A stretch of 64,000 nucleotides of DNA from Lentzea tibetensis (GTDB taxonomy: Bacteria > Actinomycetota > Actinomycetes > Mycobacteriales > Pseudonocardiaceae), in NCBI RefSeq assembly GCF_007845675.1, contig NZ_VOBR01000028.1:62001-126000 (forward strand), written 5' to 3'. The translations under genes were made by a program, and so were the position numbers. The number at the start of each line of letters is the position of its first letter. Positions within the stretch are counted from its first letter, which is position 1. Below, piece by piece: positions 8,357 to 17,160 of this stretch. The notes beneath the pieces were generated by a model. The model was not told where the DNA came from. It saw only the letters and a list, made by a program, of their open reading frames with translations, and did not search any database.

Positions 8357-9079
8357 ATGACGGAGACCGATGGTGCTCTGGCGACTCGACTGGCCACCGA
8401 AGCGGGCCGGTTGCTGATGAAGGTTCGCGGATCGGGTGACGGCCCGGCGGGTGACCAGGCGGCGCAGGTTTTCCTGGCGGCGCAACTGAATGCTCACCGT
8501 GCCGACGACGCGGTGCTGTCCGAGGAGGCGCCCGACGACCCGCGCAGGCTGGCGGCCGAGCGGGTGTGGATCATCGATCCGCTCGACGGCACCAGGGAGT
8601 TCGCCGAACGCGGTCGCGTCGACTGGGCGGTGCACGTGGCGCTGTGGCAGCGCGGAGTGCTCACCGCCGGAGCTGTGGCGTTGCCCGCGCTGGGCCGCAC
8701 CTTCGACGCCGAGGCACCGGAACAGGTGTCACCGCGGGGCAAGGTCAGACTCGTGGTCAGCCGCACCCGGCCACCGGCGTTCGCCGAGCGGCTCGCCGCC
8801 GCGGTGCACGGTGAGCTGGTGCCGATGGGCAGTGCCGGGGCCAAGGCGATGGCGGTGGTCCGCGGCACGGCGGACGCCTACGTGCACGCGGGCGGGATGT
8901 ACGAGTGGGACTCGGCGGCGCCGGTGGCCGTGGCGCGAGCGGCCGGGTTGCACACCTCCCGGATCGACGGGAGCCCGCTGGTCTACAACCGGCCCGATCC
9001 GTGGTTGCCCGACCTGCTGATCTGCCGGCCGGAGCTCGCCAGGGTGCTGCTCGCCGAGCTCGAGGGGGTGGCCGCGTGA
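8357..9079 (+). CDS. cysQ: 3'(2'),5'-bisphosphate nucleotidase CysQ (inositol-phosphatase family)
   Basis: 240 aa. Motif [12 protein letters not shown] (about 75-86) and [16 protein letters not shown] near 190-205 are the two metal-binding signatures of the lithium-sensitive phosphatase family; CysQ members hydrolyse PAP, the by-product of sulfotransferases, to AMP. The ATG at 8357 is preferred over a TTG at 8321, which falls in the operator. First gene of an operon with cysD (GTGA overlap), consistent with PAP clean-up beside PAPS synthesis. Confidence 0.88.
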   Translation: MTETDGALATRLATEAGRLLMKVRGSGDGPAGDQAAQVFLAAQLNAHRADDAVLSEEAPDDPRRLAAERVWIIDPLDGTREFAERGRVDWAVHVALWQRGVLTAGAVALPALGRTFDAEAPEQVSPRGKVRLVVSRTRPPAFAERLAAAVHGELVPMGSAGAKAMAVVRGTADAYVHAGGMYEWDSAAPVAVARAAGLHTSRIDGSPLVYNRPDPWLPDLLICRPELARVLLAELEGVAA

Positions 9080-9975
9080 GCCTCGACCACCTCGACCGGC
9101 TCGAGGCGGACAGCATCGACATCTTCCGCGAGGCGGTCGCGGAGAGCGAGCGACCGGTGCTGCTGTACTCGATCGGCAAGGACAGCTCGGTGCTGCTCCA
9201 CCTGGCGCGCAAGGCGTTCTACCCGTCGCGGCCGCCATTTCCGCTGCTGCACGTGGACACCACGTGGAAGTTCCGGGAGATGATCGCGTTCCGGGACGAG
9301 ACGGTAGCGCGGCTCGGGCTGGAGCTGATCGTGCACCGCAACCCCGAGTGCGTGGCGCTGGGCATCAACCCGTTCGAGCACGGGTCCGCGCGGCACACCG
9401 ACCTGTGGAAGACCCAGGGACTGCGCCAGGCGCTGGACAAGCACCGGTTCGACCTGGCCTTCGGCGGCGCGCGGCGCGACGAGGAGGCCTCCCGCGCCAA
9501 GGAACGGGTGTTCTCGTTCCGCACCGCGCAGCACCGCTGGGACCCGAAGAACCAGCGCCCTGAGCTGTGGCGGCTCTACAACACGAGGGTCGCGCCCGGC
9601 GAGAGCATCCGGGTGTTCCCGCTGTCGAACTGGACCGAGCTGGACGTCTGGCGCTACGTCGAGCGCGAGCGGATTCCCGTGGTGCCGCTGTACTTCGCCG
9701 CACCACGCCCGGTGGTCGACCGCGACGGCACGCTGATCATGGTCGACGACGAGCGCATGCCGTTGCGCGACGGCGAAAGGCCGACGAACGAGCTGGTCCG
9801 GTTCCGCACGCTGGGGTGCTACCCGCTGACGGGCGCGGTGCGCAGCGCCGCCGCCACGGTCCCCGACATCGTCGAGGAGATGGTCGTCGCGACCACCTCC
9901 GAGCGGCAGGGCCGGGTGATCGACCACGACCAGAGCGGGTCGATGGAGCGCAAGAAGCAGGAGGGGTACTTCTGA
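9076..9975 (+). CDS. cysD: Sulfate adenylyltransferase subunit 2 (CysD)
   Basis: 299 aa from a GTG overlapping the cysQ stop. ATP-pyrophosphatase fold with [17 protein letters not shown] (the SGGKDS-type P-loop) near residue 32, [15 protein letters not shown] about 135, and the C-terminal QEGYF tail typical of CysD. With CysN it makes APS from ATP and sulfate, driven by GTP hydrolysis. Downstream cysNC overlaps by 1 bp. Confidence 0.95.
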   Translation: MSLDHLDRLEADSIDIFREAVAESERPVLLYSIGKDSSVLLHLARKAFYPSRPPFPLLHVDTTWKFREMIAFRDETVARLGLELIVHRNPECVALGINPFEHGSARHTDLWKTQGLRQALDKHRFDLAFGGARRDEEASRAKERVFSFRTAQHRWDPKNQRPELWRLYNTRVAPGESIRVFPLSNWTELDVWRYVERERIPVVPLYFAAPRPVVDRDGTLIMVDDERMPLRDGERPTNELVRFRTLGCYPLTGAVRSAAATVPDIVEEMVVATTSERQGRVIDHDQSGSMERKKQEGYF

Positions 9976-11813
9976 TGGCCGAACTGCTTCGCTTCATCAC
10001 CTGCGGCAGCGTGGACGACGGCAAGAGCACGCTGATCGGCAGGCTGCTCTACGAGTCGAAGCTGCTCTACGCCGACCACCTCGCCGCGCTGGCCGCCGAC
10101 TCGAAACGCGTCGGCACCCGCGGTGACGACCTGGACTTCGCGCTGCTGGTGGACGGCCTGGCCGCGGAACGCGAGCAGGGCATCACCATCGATGTCGCTT
10201 ACCGGTTCTTCGCCACCGAGGCACGCCGGTTCATCGTCGCGGACACCCCTGGGCACGAGCAGTACACCCGCAACATGGTCACCGGCGCGTCAACGGCGGA
10301 CGCCGCGGTGATCCTGCTCGACGCGCGCCGCGGCATGCTCAGCCAGACCCGCAGGCACGCGCACCTGGTGTCGTTGCTGGGAATCCGGCACGTCGCGCTC
10401 GCCGTGAACAAGCTCGACCTGGTCGACTACTCGCCCGAGGTGTTCGCGTCGATCTGCGCCGAGTTCCGCGCCTTCGCCGCCGAGCTGGACTTCGACGAGG
10501 TGACCTGCGTGCCGATGTCCGCGGTCGACGGCGCCAACGTGGTCGCCCACAGCGAGCTGACCCCGTGGTACGACGGGAAGACGCTGCTGCAGTGGCTGGA
10601 GTCGGTCGAGGTCGGCGATAATGCGACCGACGGTCCGTGCCGGTTCCTGGTGCAGTGGGTCAACCGGCCGGACGCAGATTTCCGGGGCTTCTCCGGACGG
10701 GTGCTGCGCGGCACGCTGCGCCAGGGCGACAAGATCCGCGTGCTCCCAGGCGACCGGATGTCCACTGTGGACCGCATCGTCACCATGGATGGCGACCGCA
10801 CCGACGCGCCGACCGGGTCGTCGGTGACCGTGGTGCTCGCCGACGAGGTGGACGTGAGCCGCGGCGACGTGCTGGCGATGGCGGACGACCCGCCCGGCGC
10901 GGCGGACGCGTTCCAGGCGCACCTGGTCTGGCTGAACGAGGCCGACCTGCTCCCCGGCAGGCCCTACCTGGCCAAGATCGGTGCCCGCACGGTCGGTTTC
11001 ACCGCCGACCTGCCGAAGTACCGCATCGAGATCGACTCACGACGGCGCGCACCCGCGAAGGTGCTGCGGCTCAACGAGATCGGCGTCGCCAACGTGCACT
11101 TCGACGCGCCCGTGCCGTACGAGAGCTACCGCGACAGCAGGGACCTCGGCTCGTTCGTGGTGCTCGACCGGCTGACCAACGCCACCGTCGGGGCCGGCAT
11201 GATCGACTTCGCGTTGCGCCGCTCGGCGAACGTGCGCTGGCAACAGGTGACCGTGGACAAACATGCGCGCGCCGAGCGCAACGGGCACCGGCCGTGCGTC
11301 GTCTGGCTCACCGGACTGTCCGGCGCGGGCAAGTCCACCATCGCCGACCTGGTGGAGAAGGCGCTGCACGCCGACGGCAGGCACACCTTCCTGCTGGACG
11401 GCGACAACGTGCGCCACGGCCTGAACAAGGACCTCGGGTTCACCGACGCGGACCGGGTGGAGAACATCCGCCGCATCGCCGAGGTCGCCGCGTTGATGGC
11501 CGACGCCGGACTGATCGTGCTGGTCTCCTTCATCTCGCCGTTCCGGGCCGAGCGGGCACTGGCCAGGGACCTCGTCGCCGACGGCGAGTTCTGCGAGGTG
11601 TACGTCGACACCCCTCTTTCCGTCGCTGAGCAGCGCGACCCGAAAGGCCTGTACGCCAAGGCGAGGCGCGGCGAGCTGGCCAACTTCACCGGCATCGACT
11701 CCCCCTACGAGCCACCCGAGAACCCCGAGCTGCGGGTGGACACCACGACGCTGAGCCCGGAGCGTGCGGCGGGCGCCGTGGTCACCAAACTTCGCGAGCT
11801 CGGCGTCTATTGA
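9975..11813 (+). CDS. cysNC: Bifunctional sulfate adenylyltransferase subunit 1 / APS kinase (CysN-CysC fusion)
   Basis: 612 aa. N-terminal GTPase Cys[17 protein letters not shown] (G1), [12 protein letters not shown] (G3) and NKLD (G4). C-terminal APS kinase from about residue 440: [19 protein letters not shown]-loop, [10 protein letters not shown], and [19 protein letters not shown]. The fused NodQ-type layout makes PAPS in one complex with CysD. No sulfate reductase or sulfite reductase gene is beside it, so the operon looks dedicated to activated sulfate for sulfotransfer rather than assimilation (inference). Confidence 0.95.
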   Translation: MAELLRFITCGSVDDGKSTLIGRLLYESKLLYADHLAALAADSKRVGTRGDDLDFALLVDGLAAEREQGITIDVAYRFFATEARRFIVADTPGHEQYTRNMVTGASTADAAVILLDARRGMLSQTRRHAHLVSLLGIRHVALAVNKLDLVDYSPEVFASICAEFRAFAAELDFDEVTCVPMSAVDGANVVAHSELTPWYDGKTLLQWLESVEVGDNATDGPCRFLVQWVNRPDADFRGFSGRVLRGTLRQGDKIRVLPGDRMSTVDRIVTMDGDRTDAPTGSSVTVVLADEVDVSRGDVLAMADDPPGAADAFQAHLVWLNEADLLPGRPYLAKIGARTVGFTADLPKYRIEIDSRRRAPAKVLRLNEIGVANVHFDAPVPYESYRDSRDLGSFVVLDRLTNATVGAGMIDFALRRSANVRWQQVTVDKHARAERNGHRPCVVWLTGLSGAGKSTIADLVEKALHADGRHTFLLDGDNVRHGLNKDLGFTDADRVENIRRIAEVAALMADAGLIVLVSFISPFRAERALARDLVADGEFCEVYVDTPLSVAEQRDPKGLYAKARRGELANFTGIDSPYEPPENPELRVDTTTLSPERAAGAVVTKLRELGVY

Positions 11814-11824
11814 ACGTTGTCCGG
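11810..11824. promoter_or_regulatory. Second copy of the TetR operator arm, at the end of cysNC
   Basis: TTGAACGTTGTCCGG differs by one base from the arm extended at 8321-8335 (TTGAACGTTGTTCGG). It overlaps the cysNC stop and lies just before the promoter region of the DUF1214 operon, linking the two operons to one regulator. Confidence 0.55.
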
Positions 11825-11841
11825 AATCCGGTATGTTCAAC

Positions 11842-11855
11842 TAGAACACGTTCTA
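11842..11855. promoter_or_regulatory. KstR-like palindrome TAGAACACGTTCTA
   Basis: A 14-bp palindrome with 6-bp perfect arms that fits the TNNAACNNGTTNNA motif described for KstR, the cholesterol-catabolism repressor of mycobacteria and rhodococci. It sits 15 bp before the DUF1214 GTG, in a position to repress that operon. No kstR gene is in the window. Confidence 0.5.
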
Positions 11856-11869
11856 ACTTGGAGGTCGGC

Positions 11870-12928
11870 GTGCCGGATCAGGCGTGGTCGCGGTTCTGCC
11901 AGGCGCTGGAACAGGCCGGCCAGGTGATCCTGTCCGAGAAGGCACCGGACACTCCACTGGATCGCGCGGAGGGCTTCCGCTACCTCTCCCGGCTGACCCG
12001 CGAGATGCTCTACTCCTGCGTGGACAACGCCGATCCGGACTTCCCCCGGTTCCACGAGCTCGACCTGGTCAAGATCGGCGCGGACAACCCGGACAACGTC
12101 TACCTGTCGGCGAACATCCGCGGCGACCGCACGTATCGGATCACCGGAACCCGCGGCAGCATCGCGTACTTCAGCATCGGCTCCAAGGCCAACCGCTACG
12201 CCAAGGACGGCACGATGGCGTCCACCGGCGAGCTGTCCGACACCGACCTGGTCGTCGCGCCGGACGGCACGGTGGAGATCATCGCGAGCGCGGAGGAGCA
12301 GAGCGGCAACTGGCTGCCGCTCGCCCCGGACTCGACCGGTCTGGTGGTGCGCCAGACGTTCCTGGACCGCGAGACGGAGACTCCCGGTGAGTGGCACATC
12401 GAGCAGATCGGCGGTCCCGCCGAGCCCGCGCCGGTCACCCCTGAGTTCCTGGCCAAGGCGCTGCAACGGGCGGCGCTGTCGGTGCACGGCACCGCGGCCA
12501 CCTTCGCGCACTGGACCGGAACGTTCATGACGAGGCCGAACGAGCTGCCGGACTTCGGGCAGGACATGTTCCAGCGCGCGGGCGGCGACCCGGAGATCTT
12601 CTACCTGCACGGGTACTGGTCGCTGGCACCGGGCGAGGCGTGGGTGATCGAGACCGACGTGCCGGACTGCCCGTACTGGAACTTCCAGCTGGACAACTGG
12701 TGGATGGAGTCGCTCGACCACCGCCGGAAGATCACCGTCAACAAGCACACCGCGGCACTCGACGCGGACGGCAGGCTGACCATCGTGGTCGCCGAGCGCG
12801 ACCCCGGCGTCGGCAACTGGATCGACACCTGCGGGCACAGCTCCGGCACGGCGTTGTTGCGCTGGCTCGGCGCGGCGACCCATCCGATCCCGAAGTGCCG
12901 CGTCGTGGGGCTGGAGGACATCCGATGA
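11870..12928 (+). CDS. DUF1214 domain protein
   Basis: 352 aa. GTG start chosen for the GGAGGT Shine-Dalgarno at 11860-11865. The C-terminal half (PYWNFQLDNWWMESLDHRR, then the GVGNWIDTCGH region) is the DUF1214 signature; the N-terminal half (about 60-160) is the beta-rich domain that usually accompanies it. Function is not established; DUF1214 proteins often neighbour sterol or lipid genes in actinobacteria. First of four genes coupled by 1-4 bp overlaps with a sulfotransferase, SDR and SRPBCC protein. Confidence 0.82.
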   Translation: MPDQAWSRFCQALEQAGQVILSEKAPDTPLDRAEGFRYLSRLTREMLYSCVDNADPDFPRFHELDLVKIGADNPDNVYLSANIRGDRTYRITGTRGSIAYFSIGSKANRYAKDGTMASTGELSDTDLVVAPDGTVEIIASAEEQSGNWLPLAPDSTGLVVRQTFLDRETETPGEWHIEQIGGPAEPAPVTPEFLAKALQRAALSVHGTAATFAHWTGTFMTRPNELPDFGQDMFQRAGGDPEIFYLHGYWSLAPGEAWVIETDVPDCPYWNFQLDNWWMESLDHRRKITVNKHTAALDADGRLTIVVAERDPGVGNWIDTCGHSSGTALLRWLGAATHPIPKCRVVGLEDIR

Positions 12929-14064
12929 CGCTCGACGTCGACGACCTGCTCGGGAAGGCCGCGGCCAAGACCGGGCTCACCGAGTTCGGCGACGACTGGT
13001 TCCGCGAGCCGCTGGAGGTGCTCGTCGCGAGCCTGAACACCGAAGCGGACCTGTCGGCGTTCGGCCTGGAACTGACGAGGCGCAGGCTGATCGCGCTGCT
13101 GGAGAACCGGCTGCGGCTGCGTGCGCTGCAACGCGAGCACCCGGAGATGCTCGACCTCGACGTGCGGGTCGCGGCCGAGATCTGCGGCCTGCCCCGCACC
13201 GGCTCGACTCTGCTGCACCGGCTGCTGGCCAGCTCGCCCCAGGTCACCTCCACGCTGTCGTGGGAGGTCGCGTACCCGATCCCCTTCCCCGGCGAGGGCC
13301 AGGACGCAGCCGAGCGCAAGCGCCGCGCCCAGGAGCGGATGCGGATGCTGTCCGGGCTCCCTGCCGATTTCGGCGACATCCACACGGTGGTGTGGGACGG
13401 TCCGGAAGAGGACGTGATCCTGCTGGACCGGACGTTCGTGTCGATGAGCTTCGACACCTTCTACTGGGTGCCCGGCTACGGCGACTGGCTGCGCGCGGCC
13501 GACCAGAGCAAGGCTTACAACGAGCTGCGCCAGTGGCTGCAGGTGTTGCAGTGGCAGGACCCGTCGCGCGCGAACCGCCCGTGGGTGCTGAAGTCGCCGC
13601 ACCACCTGACCGCGGCGGACACCGTGCTGGACACCTTCGGCGACTGCAAGATCGTCATGACGCACCGCTCGCCGGTGAACGCGGTCCCCTCGTTCGCCTC
13701 GATGGTGCGAGCGATGTCCTCGCAGTACAGCGAAAGCATCGATCCAGTCCAGATCGGACAGTACTGGTCCCGCCGATTCGCCGCGACGCTGCGCGGATTC
13801 GGGGCGGCGCGCGCGGCACGCCCGGAGCGGTTCGTCGACGTGCAGTTCGCGGACACGGTCAGCTCGCCGATCGCGGTCGCCCGCCGGGTGCTCGGCGAGC
13901 TCGGCCTGCACCCGGACGCGGCCGACGACGCGGCGTTCGAGGCCTACCTGGAACGCAACCGCGCGGAACGGCACGGTTCGCATTCCTACGCACCGCAAGA
14001 CTTCGGGCTGTCCGAAGAACAACTGACCCGTGACTTCGCGTTCTACACGGAGGCGTACCTGTGA
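12925..14064 (+). CDS. PAPS-dependent sulfotransferase
   Basis: 379 aa, ATGA overlap. The PAPS 5'-phosphosulfate loop is GLPRTGSTLLHRLL (about 88-101), and the 3'-phosphate-binding segment is MTHRSPVNAVPSFASM (about 245-260); both are hallmarks of the Sulfotransfer_3/Stf family. Likely transfers sulfate from PAPS to a hydroxyl of a lipid or sterol-like acceptor; the acceptor is unknown. It directly follows a PAPS-synthesising operon under apparently shared operators, which is strong contextual support. Confidence 0.88.
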   Translation: MTLDVDDLLGKAAAKTGLTEFGDDWFREPLEVLVASLNTEADLSAFGLELTRRRLIALLENRLRLRALQREHPEMLDLDVRVAAEICGLPRTGSTLLHRLLASSPQVTSTLSWEVAYPIPFPGEGQDAAERKRRAQERMRMLSGLPADFGDIHTVVWDGPEEDVILLDRTFVSMSFDTFYWVPGYGDWLRAADQSKAYNELRQWLQVLQWQDPSRANRPWVLKSPHHLTAADTVLDTFGDCKIVMTHRSPVNAVPSFASMVRAMSSQYSESIDPVQIGQYWSRRFAATLRGFGAARAARPERFVDVQFADTVSSPIAVARRVLGELGLHPDAADDAAFEAYLERNRAERHGSHSYAPQDFGLSEEQLTRDFAFYTEAYL

Positions 14065-14843
14065 TGCTCACCGACGAGGTCGTGGTGATCACCGGAGTCG
14101 GCCCCGGCCTGGGCTCGAAGCTGGCCGTCCGCGCGGCCGCCGAGGGCGCGAAGGTCGTCATGGCCGCGCGATCCACCGACGTGATGACCCAGGTGGAGAA
14201 GGACGTCGCGGCAGCGGGCGGCGAGGCTGTCGGCGTCTCCTGCGACGTGCGCAGACCCGAGGACGTCGCCCGGCTCGTGCAGACCGCCGTCGACCGGTTC
14301 GGCACCATCACCGGCCTGGTCAACTCGGCGTTCGGACACCCCGGTTTCGCCGACCTGCTGGACACCCCGGAGAAGGCCATCCGCAGGTCGATGGACATCA
14401 TCCTGCACGGCGCGCTGGGCGTCACCCGCGAAGTCGTGCCGCACATGAAGGCGGCGGGCCGAGGCTCGATCGTCAACGTCGGCACGATGGCCGTCCGCAA
14501 ACCGCACCGCGGCGAGGGCGGGTACGCGGTGGCGAAGGCGGCCATGGCGGCCGCAACCCAGTACCTCGCACTGGAGCTCGGCGAGCACGGCATCCGCGCG
14601 AACCAGGCGGTCATGGGCTGGCTGGACGGACCGGGCGTGCGCTTCTACCTCCAGCTGACCGCCGACGCGCGCGGCGTCACCGAGCAGGACGTCTACGACG
14701 AGATCGCCGCGCACAACCCGCTCGGCCGGATCCCGACCGACGACGCGTGCGCGGGCGCGGTGCTGTTCCTGTTGTCCCGCAACGCCTCCGAGATCACCGG
14801 CGCGACGCTGGACGTCAACGGCGGGGAGTACATGCCGGGATGA
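14064..14843 (+). CDS. Short-chain dehydrogenase/reductase
   Basis: 259 aa from the ATG in TGATG (an in-frame GTG at 14061 is the alternative). Rossmann motif VVITGVGPGLGSKLA at about 7-20, catalytic Ser in the VNVGTMA segment, and YxxxK as GGYAVAKAAMAAA. The usual NNAG is replaced by VNSAFG. Classical SDR, about normal length. In an operon with a sulfotransferase and an SRPBCC protein, so probably oxidises or reduces the same substrate. Confidence 0.87.
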   Translation: MLTDEVVVITGVGPGLGSKLAVRAAAEGAKVVMAARSTDVMTQVEKDVAAAGGEAVGVSCDVRRPEDVARLVQTAVDRFGTITGLVNSAFGHPGFADLLDTPEKAIRRSMDIILHGALGVTREVVPHMKAAGRGSIVNVGTMAVRKPHRGEGGYAVAKAAMAAATQYLALELGEHGIRANQAVMGWLDGPGVRFYLQLTADARGVTEQDVYDEIAAHNPLGRIPTDDACAGAVLFLLSRNASEITGATLDVNGGEYMPG

Positions 14844-15331
14844 GCCACGTCATCGAGTCCGTGATCGTCGAGATTCCCGTGCCCGCCCCGTTCGTCTGGG
14901 ACGTGCTGATCGACTACGCCGGCTACCCGCACTGGAACCCCTACACGCTCAAGGTGGACACCACCCTGGCCGTCGGCGACCCCATCGACCTCACCTTGCC
15001 GCGGCCGGACGGCAGCGACGGCACCTTCATCAGCCGCGAGTACATCCGCGTCGTCGACCCGCCCCGGCTGCTGCGCTACGACACCGGTGACACGTTTCCC
15101 GGTCTGTCCGGCGTGCGCGACCAGTGGATCACCGCGCTCGGGGCGGACCGGTGCAGCTACCACACGTGCGAGACGTTCACCGGCAAGTACGCCGGCGCCG
15201 TCATGGCCGCGCAGGGGGCCTGGGTCAAGGCCGGATTCGACGCTGTCGCGCACGCACTGCGCGATCGCGCCACCGCGTTGTTCGCCGGCCGCCAGGCCAC
15301 GATGTTGAGCTCACCAGAAGAAGGCCGGTGA
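14840..15331 (+). CDS. SRPBCC (polyketide cyclase/START-like) protein
   Basis: 163 aa, overlapping the SDR stop. IPVPAPFVWDVLIDYAGYPHWNP is the N-terminal signature of the polyketide_cyc2/SRPBCC superfamily (quoted here as positions about 12-34), and the C-terminal long helix GAWVKAGFDAVAHALRDRA closes the hydrophobic cavity. Such proteins bind or cyclise hydrophobic ligands. Last gene of the sulfotransferase operon. Confidence 0.8.
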   Translation: MSHVIESVIVEIPVPAPFVWDVLIDYAGYPHWNPYTLKVDTTLAVGDPIDLTLPRPDGSDGTFISREYIRVVDPPRLLRYDTGDTFPGLSGVRDQWITALGADRCSYHTCETFTGKYAGAVMAAQGAWVKAGFDAVAHALRDRATALFAGRQATMLSSPEEGR

Positions 15332-15433
15332 GACGACGCTGGCACGGCGCCGTCCGGCACTGTTGAAGAGCCACCACCGGTCGACCACGACGGACACGCT
15401 GACCTCGACCGCGCCAACCCTCGCAAAACGGGC

Positions 15434-15458
15434 AAAACCGTTGCCATGCAACGGTTTT
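15434..15458. promoter_or_regulatory. 25-bp palindrome upstream of the polygalacturonase gene
   Basis: AAAACCGTTGC (15434-15444) and GCAACGGTTTT (15448-15458) around CAT. It lies 6 bp before a -35-like TTGACG and is therefore better read as an operator (LacI/GntR type) than as a terminator of the upstream operon, although a dual role is possible. Confidence 0.55.
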
Positions 15459-15463
15459 CATCC

Positions 15464-15493
15464 TTGACGACAGCATTCGAACGCTCCTAGCCT
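15464..15493 (+). promoter_or_regulatory. Putative sigma-70-type promoter of the pectinase genes
   Basis: TTGACG (15464-15469) and TAGCCT (15488-15493) with 18-bp spacing, about 65 bp before the GTG start at 15562 and directly beside the 25-bp palindrome. Confidence 0.4.
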
Positions 15494-15561
15494 GACCGAA
15501 CGGCCGCCGCCGCGAAAAGGTTTTCAGCCCCCGCTGGAGCCTCGCGAAGGGAGAACAGGCC

Positions 15562-17040
15562 GTGTTTCGCTCAACCTCAGTGGCCGCACTCGCCAGCCTC
15601 GCGGTAGTACTCGGCGGAGGCACAGCTGTTGCCGCGCCACCGGGAATCTTCCACGTCAGCAGCTTCGGCGCGGTCGCGGACGGCGTGACCAACGCGGCGC
15701 CGGCGATCAACGACGCCGTCACGGCCGCGCACGCGGCGGGCGGTGGCGTCGTCACGTTCGACGCCGGCAACTACCTGCTGGCAGGCACGGTCAAGCTGAA
15801 GAGCGACGTGACGATCGAACTCAAGGCCGGGTCGACGATCACCGGCTCCGCGGGCGGCTACGACCCGCCGGAGTCCAACCCGTACGACAAGTACCAGGAC
15901 TACGGCCACAGCCACTTCCGCAACGCCATGTTCTTCGGCGACAAGGTCGACAACGTCAAGTTCATCGGCGCGGGCACGATCGACGGCGGCGGCCACCTGA
16001 TCACCGGCAACCCGAAGAGCGGGCAGGCCGACAAGATCATCTCGATCACGCGGTGCACGAACTTCACGCTGAGCGGCATCAAACTGCGCCGCGGCGGGCA
16101 CTTCGCGGCGCTGATCAACGGGTGCACCGGCGTGACGTCCGAGAGCCTGGTGATCGACACCGCCAGCGACCGCGACGGGTGGAACATCATCAGCACCCGC
16201 AACGTGAAGATCAACAACATCAAGGCGGCCGCGAACGACGACGCGCTCGCGTTCAAGAGCGACTACGCGCTCGGGCAGAAGCTGCCCAACGGCAACGTGA
16301 CGGTCACCAACGCCCAGCTGTCAGCGGGGTGTTGCAACGCGTTGATGTTCGGCTCCGAGACGTGCGGTGACTTCACCGGGTACGACTTCTCGAACATCAC
16401 GATCACCGGTGCGGGCAAGTCGGGGCTCGGCCTGGTGTCGATGGACGGAGCCGTCATCTCCGACGTGCACTACCGCGACATCAAGATGTCCGGCACCAAG
16501 TCGCCGATCATGATCAAGGTGGGCACGCGCAAGCGCTGCGGCAACAACCCCGGCGTCGGCAAGGTCCACCACATCACCTACGACAACATCACCGGCACCA
16601 GCGCGGGTTCGTTCAGCCCGACGATGTGGGGCGAGCCGGGCAGCATCTCGGACATCACGATGAACAACGTCAACCTGAACCTGCCCGGCGGCAGCGGCAC
16701 GATGTCGACCAACCCGCCGTCGAACGACCCCAAGAACTACAACCCCAACAGCATCGGCACGCGTCCGGCGTTCGGCTGGTACCTGCACAACGTGACCAAC
16801 CTGAAGTTCACCAACTCGTCGGTGAAGTTCGGCAAGGACGACGGCCGTCCCGCGGTGATCGTGAACAACGGCAGCAAGGTGACGTTCGACCACTTCACCG
16901 CGCAGCGCGGCGGCAAGAGCCCGTCGGACGTGCTGGTCCAGAACGTGTCCGGCTACTGCGTGCGCGACAGCGCCAACACCTCGGGTGGTGCGCTGCGGAT
17001 CGGCAACAGCGGCTCCGCGGAAGGATGCGCGTCGAACTGA
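15562..17040 (+). CDS. Secreted polygalacturonase, glycoside hydrolase family 28
   Basis: 492 aa; GTG start with AGGGAGA about 8 bp upstream. Signal peptide 1-24 (ends TAVAA). FHVSSFGAVADGVTNAAPAI is the pectate-lyase-superfamily N-terminus. The right-handed beta-helix carries SDRDGWNI and NDDALAFKSD (the catalytic Asp cluster, about 208-236) and GSETCGD. Secreted pectin-backbone hydrolase; followed by a GH105 enzyme that would act on the unsaturated or short products. Several Cys (SAGCCNAL, RKRCGNN) could form extracellular disulfides. Confidence 0.88.
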   Translation: MFRSTSVAALASLAVVLGGGTAVAAPPGIFHVSSFGAVADGVTNAAPAINDAVTAAHAAGGGVVTFDAGNYLLAGTVKLKSDVTIELKAGSTITGSAGGYDPPESNPYDKYQDYGHSHFRNAMFFGDKVDNVKFIGAGTIDGGGHLITGNPKSGQADKIISITRCTNFTLSGIKLRRGGHFAALINGCTGVTSESLVIDTASDRDGWNIISTRNVKINNIKAAANDDALAFKSDYALGQKLPNGNVTVTNAQLSAGCCNALMFGSETCGDFTGYDFSNITITGAGKSGLGLVSMDGAVISDVHYRDIKMSGTKSPIMIKVGTRKRCGNNPGVGKVHHITYDNITGTSAGSFSPTMWGEPGSISDITMNNVNLNLPGGSGTMSTNPPSNDPKNYNPNSIGTRPAFGWYLHNVTNLKFTNSSVKFGKDDGRPAVIVNNGSKVTFDHFTAQRGGKSPSDVLVQNVSGYCVRDSANTSGGALRIGNSGSAEGCASN

Positions 17041-17114
17041 TCCAAGGGTCGCCGTCGGATGGCCGGACCGGAACTCCGCCGAATGCTGGTCATCCGGCGT
17101 CTCTCCCTGTCCAA

Positions 17115-17139
17115 TTGGCGGCGTCCTGGACGCCGCCAA
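17115..17139. promoter_or_regulatory. 25-bp palindrome between GH28 and GH105 genes
   Basis: TTGGCGGCGTCC (17115-17126), T, then GGACGCCGCCAA (17128-17139). No T-tract follows, so it is more like an operator or mRNA-processing stem than an intrinsic terminator. It lies 21 bp before the GH105 ATG and 8 bp before its AGGAG. Confidence 0.45.
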
Positions 17140-17160
17140 CGTCGACAGGTAGGAGACCTG

